Assembly: GCA_029945495.1 (NCBI GenBank)
Contig: JAQSCR010000418.1
Span: 1,042 to 17,735, forward strand
Origin: Pseudolabrys sp.
Lineage (GTDB): Bacteria; Pseudomonadota; Alphaproteobacteria; Rhizobiales; Xanthobacteraceae
Length of the DNA stretch: 16,694 bases
Direction of reading: 5' to 3'
Shown here: positions 13,550 to 16,694 of the stretch, piece by piece
Layout: the number at the start of each line of letters is the position of its first letter
Position numbering within the stretch: the first letter of the stretch is position 1
Notes under the pieces: generated by a model
Databases searched by the model: none
What the model saw: the letters and a program-made list of their open reading frames with translations, nothing else
Told to the model about the DNA's origin: nothing
Made by a program: the position numbers and the translations under genes

Positions 13550-14158
13550 TCAGTAGCCGACAGTGAAGCGGCGGCGTGAATGCGCCGGCTTTTCGACTTC
13601 GTCGGCAAGCGCGATCGCATAATCCTCAAACGAAATGCTGCTGCCTTTGTCGTTGGCGAGCAGCTGATCGGTGCCGAGGCGGAATTTTCCGGTGCGCGGT
13701 CCGGCAATGAAAAGCGCCGACGGCGACAGGAACGTCCAGTCTAATTCTTTTTCCTGCTTGAGCAGGTCGAGGAACACGCCGCCGGCGGCGGCTTCGGCTT
13801 TGTACTGCGGCGGGAATTCCGGCGTGTCGATCAGCTTCTTGCCCGGCGCGACTTCGAGGCTGCCGGCGCCGCCGACCACGAGGTAGCGTTTCACGCCGGA
13901 GGCGCGGACTGCCTCGATCAGCCTTTTCGGATCGCTGGCGCTGAAGTGCACGGCGCTGATGACGGCATCGTGGCCCTTGATGAGCGTGGCGAGGCCGGAC
14001 TGGTCGAGGACGTCGCCCTTTTGCGCTGTGACCTTGGGCTGGACTGCGATCTTCTCCGGATTGCGGACGATGGCCGTGACCGCGTGGCCGCGGCGGACGA
14101 GTTCATTGAGGATGGACGTGCCGGCATTGCCGGTGGCACCGATGAGAGCGATTTTCAT
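13550..14158 (-). CDS. NAD(P)H-binding atypical short-chain dehydrogenase
   Basis: The 202-residue product is a compact Rossmann-fold protein of the NAD(P)H-binding (YwnB-like, atypical SDR) type. It starts MKIALIGATGNAGTSILNEL with the dinucleotide motif GxxGxxG at Gly7, Gly10 and Gly13. AIVRNPEK follows with an Arg placed to bind NADPH phosphate, then GDVLDQ, AVISAVHF and KRYLVVGGAGSLEV. The classical SDR YxxxK is not evident, although TFLSPSALF near residue 143 is typical of this subgroup. Substrate unknown. ATG 14158 has AAGG about nine bases upstream. It is divergent from an HxlR-family regulator, a very common pairing in which the regulator controls a quinone or aldehyde-stress reductase; that role is inferred from context only. 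Confidence 0.88.
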   Translation of the reverse strand: MKIALIGATGNAGTSILNELVRRGHAVTAIVRNPEKIAVQPKVTAQKGDVLDQSGLATLIKGHDAVISAVHFSASDPKRLIEAVRASGVKRYLVVGGAGSLEVAPGKKLIDTPEFPPQYKAEAAAGGVFLDLLKQEKELDWTFLSPSALFIAGPRTGKFRLGTDQLLANDKGSSISFEDYAIALADEVEKPAHSRRRFTVGY

Positions 14159-14171
14159 AGGCTAGGCCTTT

Positions 14172-14212
14172 ATATGGTTTCGATAAGATACTAGGTGTGC
14201 TAAATATGGTTT
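14172..14212. promoter_or_regulatory. Direct repeat ATATGGTTT x2, candidate HxlR operator
   Basis: ATATGGTTT occurs at 14172-14180 and 14204-14212, 32 bp apart (three helical turns, same face), within the 104-bp divergent region between the oxidoreductase and the HxlR regulator. This is where an operator for the regulator would lie. No consensus for this regulator is known to me, so the assignment is a hypothesis. Confidence 0.4.
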
Positions 14213-14262
14213 GGTGTAAAGAAGGCACCGTTTGGAGACCTGGTTACCCGAGGGAGACCACG

Positions 14263-14631
14263 ATGCTCGCGCCCAACATCTACGACGCAAATTGCCCGAC
14301 TCGCCAAGTGCTTAACCGCATTGCCGACAAATGGGCGGTGCTGGTGCTGGGGCTGCTGGTCGACGGTCCGGTGCGGTTTAACCGGTTGCGCCGGACAATC
14401 GATGGCCTGTCACAGAAAATGCTATCGCAGACGTTGAAGAACCTGGAACGCGACGGACTGGTTCACCGTGAGGCGAAAGCCACGGTCCCGGTGACGGTGG
14501 AGTATTCGATCACGCCACTGGGGCTGACTTTGGCGGAAACCGTCGAAGCGATCAAAATCTGGGCTGAATCCCACATCGCCGACGTGCAAAAGGCGCAAAA
14601 GCGCTACGACAAGATATCCAATCATTCTTGA
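14263..14631 (+). CDS. HxlR-family winged-helix transcriptional regulator
   Basis: HxlR regulators are small MarR-like dimers, several of which sense electrophiles or oxidants through a conserved N-terminal cysteine. The 122-residue product fits: Cys11 in NCPTRQVLNRIADKWAVLVL, the recognition region RFNRLRRTIDGLSQKMLSQT, and a wing and C-terminal helix (ERDGLVHREAKATVPVTVEY, SITPLGLTLAETVEAIKIW). I chose ATG 14263 because AGGGAG lies six bases upstream and it gives the family length; an upstream ATG at 14197 would add 22 unrelated residues. Its likely target is the divergent oxidoreductase gene. Redox sensing by Cys11 is inferred from family members. The pair lies between hrcA and grpE, which are usually adjacent. 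Confidence 0.92.
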   Translation: MLAPNIYDANCPTRQVLNRIADKWAVLVLGLLVDGPVRFNRLRRTIDGLSQKMLSQTLKNLERDGLVHREAKATVPVTVEYSITPLGLTLAETVEAIKIWAESHIADVQKAQKRYDKISNHS

Positions 14632-14695
14632 TTTTTACGCCGCGAAGCCTGATATCCCCCTCATCCTGATCAATTTTTAGAAGTGGGTTAGCACT

Positions 14696-15286
14696 ATGAC
14701 GGATGAAACCGCGCGCAAGGTCGATGACGCGGCCGCTGAGGCAGCCAACGGCGCCCTGGCGAAGCCCGACGCCCAGGTGCCGGAACTGGTGCCGGCCGAG
14801 CAGGTGACCGCCGCGCTGGAAGCCGCCGCCGAATTCAAGGACAAGCATTTGCGCCTGCTGGCCGAGATGGAAAATCTCCGCCGCCGCACCGAGAAGGAAG
14901 TCGCCGACGCGCGGCAGTATGGCGTCTCCCGTTTCGCCGGCGACGTTCTGGCGGTTGCCGACAACATGCACCGCGCGCTCGCCACGCTCGACGAAGAAGT
15001 CCGCGGCGCGGCTGACTCCAAGCTGATCTTGCTGATCGAAGGCGTCGAGCTGACCGAGCGGGAATTGCTCAAGACGCTTGAAAAGCATGGCGTCAAGAAA
15101 TTCACGCCGCAGGGCGAGAAGTTCGACCCCAATCTGCATCAGGCCATGTACGAAGTGCCGAACTCCGACGTACCCGCCGGTCATGTCGCGCAGGTCATTC
15201 AGTCGGGCTACATGATCGGCGAGCGCATGCTGCGCCCGGCTTTGGTCGGCGTTTCCAAGCCGGCCGCAAAGACGGCTTCGAATTAG
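14696..15286 (+). CDS. grpE: Nucleotide exchange factor GrpE
   Basis: GrpE is the ADP/ATP exchange factor of the DnaK-DnaJ chaperone machine. The 196-residue product has a disordered acidic N-terminal tail (to about 45), the long dimeric coiled coil (about 50-110, with LRLLAEMENLRRRTEKEVAD and FAGDVLAVADNMHRAL), and the C-terminal beta domain with FDPNLHQAMYEVP, VAQVIQSGYMIGERMLRPAL and VGVSKP, all typical. ATG 14696 lacks a strong ribosome-binding site (AAGTGGG ends eight bases upstream). It is separated from dnaK by an exported protein gene on the opposite strand, so the two need separate promoters. The 64-bp gap before it holds CTTGAT at 14627 but no -10 at heat-shock spacing. Confidence 0.96.
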   Translation: MTDETARKVDDAAAEAANGALAKPDAQVPELVPAEQVTAALEAAAEFKDKHLRLLAEMENLRRRTEKEVADARQYGVSRFAGDVLAVADNMHRALATLDEEVRGAADSKLILLIEGVELTERELLKTLEKHGVKKFTPQGEKFDPNLHQAMYEVPNSDVPAGHVAQVIQSGYMIGERMLRPALVGVSKPAAKTASN

Positions 15287-15289
15287 CGT

Positions 15290-16237
15290 TTAACGCGGGT
15301 CGACGCCGTCGCGCACGGCGCGGAAGCGGTTGAACATCGCGTCCCAGTTATCCTTGCTGCTGACGCCGATGATACGGAGGAATCCGTTGCTGCCGAAGCG
15401 CACCCATTGCACCAGCGAAACTGGGGTGCCGCGCGGGCCGGTCGCCTGCGCCCGGGTTTCGTGGCCCGGTCCGTTATTGATCCGTTGCGGCTCGGAAAGC
15501 TGCACTTTGATGTCGGCGAGCGGCGCCGTGGCCAGAAGGTCATTGGCAAACCGGCCGCGCTCGCTTGGCTCGGTCGGCGCGCCGGGTCCGACGGCAACGA
15601 TCATGTAAGGCTGCGTCGTGATGTCGTCGGAAGGCCCGTCGGTCAGAATGACTCCGCCCGCCGGCAGAACCTGCATCACCCGGAAGCCGGCCAGTTCAGT
15701 GAGCTGGAACGGCAGCAAGCCCAGCTGTTCCTTGACCGGTGTTGGCCGGAACGTGACGCTGGCGAGCGCCTTGCGGACGACCGCGTCGGAATAGACCGAC
15801 AGCGCCGTGTCGGGCACCTGCACCTGCACCAGCGCGGTCAGGTCCTTGACCTCGCCGCCGACGGCTTGCGCCAGCAGAAACCACTTGTGGATCGGGCCGC
15901 CGCCTTCATTGGTGGTGCCGGTGATCAGGACGCCGATGCCGCTTTCGAACGGGAAGCTCTCGCGCTTGATGTCGGCCACTCCCTTTTGGTCGTTCGAATA
16001 GGCCGAGCGCGCCAGATCCTCGTAAGCGCGGGCCGGCAGGTCCAGAACGGTGATGATCGCATTGCGCTCGGTGTCCTCGAAGCCGGCCAGCCTTTTGCTG
16101 ACCGTGAAATCGCCGGGCGGCTGCATGCCGATCCGCAGACCGGGCGGAAACACGGTTTCGGCGGCGCCAGCGGCCGGGACCTGAAATATCAAGACGGCCG
16201 AGAGGACGAGCAACGGGACCAGCGATCGTCGGAGCAT
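15290..16237 (-). CDS. Exported hypothetical protein with two similar domains
   Basis: The 315-residue product (from ATG 16237) starts with a signal peptide, MLRRSLVPLLVLSAVLIFQV followed by PAAGA, cleaved near residue 25. A TTG at 16321 would add 28 residues ahead of the signal and is unlikely. The mature protein seems to hold two copies of one alpha/beta domain, at about 30-165 and 172-312. Each has a hydrophobic strand (IITVLDLP; YMIVAVGP), a helix, an ADIK motif (88-91; 241-244), central strands ending in KWFLLAQAV or LVQWVRFG, and a closing helix (YSDAVVRKALASV; NWDAMFNRFRAV). The layout recalls PsbP/DcrB-like folds. I do not recognise a named family. It lies between grpE (converging, three bases apart) and dnaK (divergent); a cell-envelope role is a guess from the signal peptide. 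Confidence 0.82.
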   Translation of the reverse strand: MLRRSLVPLLVLSAVLIFQVPAAGAAETVFPPGLRIGMQPPGDFTVSKRLAGFEDTERNAIITVLDLPARAYEDLARSAYSNDQKGVADIKRESFPFESGIGVLITGTTNEGGGPIHKWFLLAQAVGGEVKDLTALVQVQVPDTALSVYSDAVVRKALASVTFRPTPVKEQLGLLPFQLTELAGFRVMQVLPAGGVILTDGPSDDITTQPYMIVAVGPGAPTEPSERGRFANDLLATAPLADIKVQLSEPQRINNGPGHETRAQATGPRGTPVSLVQWVRFGSNGFLRIIGVSSKDNWDAMFNRFRAVRDGVDPR

Positions 16238-16390
16238 GCGGTGGACTGCTTTTCGTTTGATGACGGGATCGCTCGGGGCCGGATCGTTAAATCTGACTAA
16301 CCGTCCCGGCTGGGGCGGCAATTGGAGGCGGACATTTAGGCTATTTTAGTGCTGCCTGCGGCCGCCGCTCGCGATTTCGTGACCGCCCGG

Positions 16391-16421
16391 CTTGCGGGGC
16401 GGGGGGGCCCTCCTATATGAG
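16391..16421 (+). promoter_or_regulatory. RpoH (heat-shock sigma-32) promoter of dnaK
   Basis: CTTG (16391-16394), 17 bases, then CCTATATGAG (16412-16421) matches every fixed position of the alphaproteobacterial RpoH consensus as I recall it, CTTG-N17/18-CyTATnTnnG. The spacer contains a run of seven G (16401-16407). Transcription would start near 16425. The rest of the 316-bp dnaK-upstream region before it holds no gene or clear feature. Confidence 0.75.
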
Positions 16422-16424
16422 CCT

Positions 16425-16553
16425 TGAGCCGCGAAACCGCGGTGAATCGCGTATCCAGGGGGCTGGATCAGAGGGTCTGCGGATTGGCCGCGGACGTCTC
16501 TTCGGGCGCTACGTTGGCCCGGCCGGCCTGCCGCAAATTGAAGAGGGACAGCT
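16425..16553 (+). promoter_or_regulatory. Structured 5' leader of dnaK mRNA
   Basis: The predicted leader is about 130 nt long. Visible elements are CCGCG-AAAC-CGCGG (16429-16442), ATCCAG-GGGG-CTGGAT (16453-16468), GGGC/GCCC (16504-16507 with 16517-16520), and TCTCTTC (16497-16503), which can pair with GAAGAGG (16540-16546; last pair G-U). The last pairing would cover most of the GAGGGA ribosome-binding site. It could act as an RNA thermometer, but this is not demonstrated. Confidence 0.4.
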
Positions 16554-16694
16554 ATGGGCAAGGTCATCGGTATCGACCTCGGCACCACCAATTCGTGCGT
16601 TGCCGTCATGGAAGGCAAGGCACCGAAAGTCATCGAGAACGCCGAAGGCATGCGCACCACGCCTTCGATTGTCGCCTTTACGGACGACAACGAA
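16554..16694 (+). CDS. dnaK: Chaperone DnaK, N-terminal 47 residues (runs off right edge)
   Basis: DnaK (Hsp70) is the ATP-dependent chaperone that works with DnaJ and GrpE. The fragment starts MGKVIGIDLGTTNSCVAVME with the phosphate-1 motif GIDLGTTNS at 6-14, followed by ENAEGMRTTPSIVAF, all diagnostic of the nucleotide-binding domain. ATG 16554 has GAGGGA (16543-16548) five bases upstream. The gene stays open to the window edge. It has its own RpoH promoter at 16391-16421 and a long leader, so it is heat-shock inducible independently of grpE, which lies 1.3 kb upstream beyond a gene on the other strand. Confidence 0.98.
   Translation, partial: MGKVIGIDLGTTNSCVAVMEGKAPKVIENAEGMRTTPSIVAFTDDNE

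Noticed and set aside
14627..14660. CTTGAT ... GATATCCCC as an RpoH promoter for grpE
   Set aside because: With N17 or N18 after CTTG the -10 positions (CyTATnT) do not match; the -10-like bases occur only at a wrong spacing.
14687..14696. TTAGCACT before the grpE start, like the left half of a CIRCE element
   Set aside because: The inverted half (GAGTGCTAA) is absent at the 9-base spacing; a single half-site is not a CIRCE operator.
15407..16300. Long plus-strand frame across the exported protein gene
   Set aside because: Antisense shadow; the minus-strand frame has a signal peptide and domain structure, this one has neither.
16346..16690. Minus-strand frame over the dnaK leader and start
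   Set aside because: It is the complement of the dnaK coding start and RpoH promoter; no independent signals.

Overview
This is a high-GC chromosomal window of housekeeping character from an alphaproteobacterium, most likely order Hyphomicrobiales (Rhizobiales) near Bradyrhizobium/Xanthobacteraceae relatives. The evidence is the conserved block order (rsmI-yraN beside a penicillin-binding-protein-activator-like lipoprotein; hemW, rdgB, rph, then hrcA, grpE, dnaK), a GAAC-N7-GAAC LexA box of the alphaproteobacterial type, an RpoH promoter matching the alphaproteobacterial consensus as I recall it, and a dispersed palindrome of a type common in this order. I see no rRNA, tRNA, CRISPR array, insertion sequence or phage gene.

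Region 1 (1-2.5 kb): the N-terminal part of an exported protein running off the left edge; comM, which carries a large in-frame internal deletion that removes its AAA+ ATPase core; a 57-residue unknown gene divergent from comM, with a LexA box lying between the two promoters; and gshB (glutathione synthetase).

Region 2 (2.5-7.2 kb): a transmembrane chemoreceptor ending in a strong terminator and a Rhizobiales-type palindrome that touches the yraN stop codon; yraN and rsmI, overlapping and co-oriented; then, divergently, a periplasmic LpoA/LppC-like lipoprotein with a TTG start.

Region 3 (7.1-9.7 kb): a membrane methyltransferase resembling MddA (methanethiol S-methyltransferase), with its own terminator, divergent from a soluble one-component regulator with a winged helix, a TolB-like domain and TPRs. 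The pair shares a 218-bp intergenic region and may be functionally coupled.

Region 4 (9.7-13.5 kb): hemW, rdgB and rph (all minus strand), divergent from hrcA. These are the radical-SAM haem chaperone, the nucleotide-pool sanitising enzyme, RNase PH and the heat-shock repressor.

Region 5 (13.5-16.7 kb): the usual hrcA-grpE-dnaK neighbourhood, interrupted by a divergent NAD(P)H-binding oxidoreductase/HxlR regulator pair and, between grpE and dnaK, by an exported protein that appears to contain two copies of one domain. dnaK begins at 16554 behind a clear RpoH promoter and a structured leader of about 130 nt, and runs off the right edge.

The least ordinary parts are the comM deletion together with its SOS-type divergent promoter and tiny partner gene, the mddA/TPR-regulator pair, and the dnaK leader. 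I do not see a wholly new multi-gene system.
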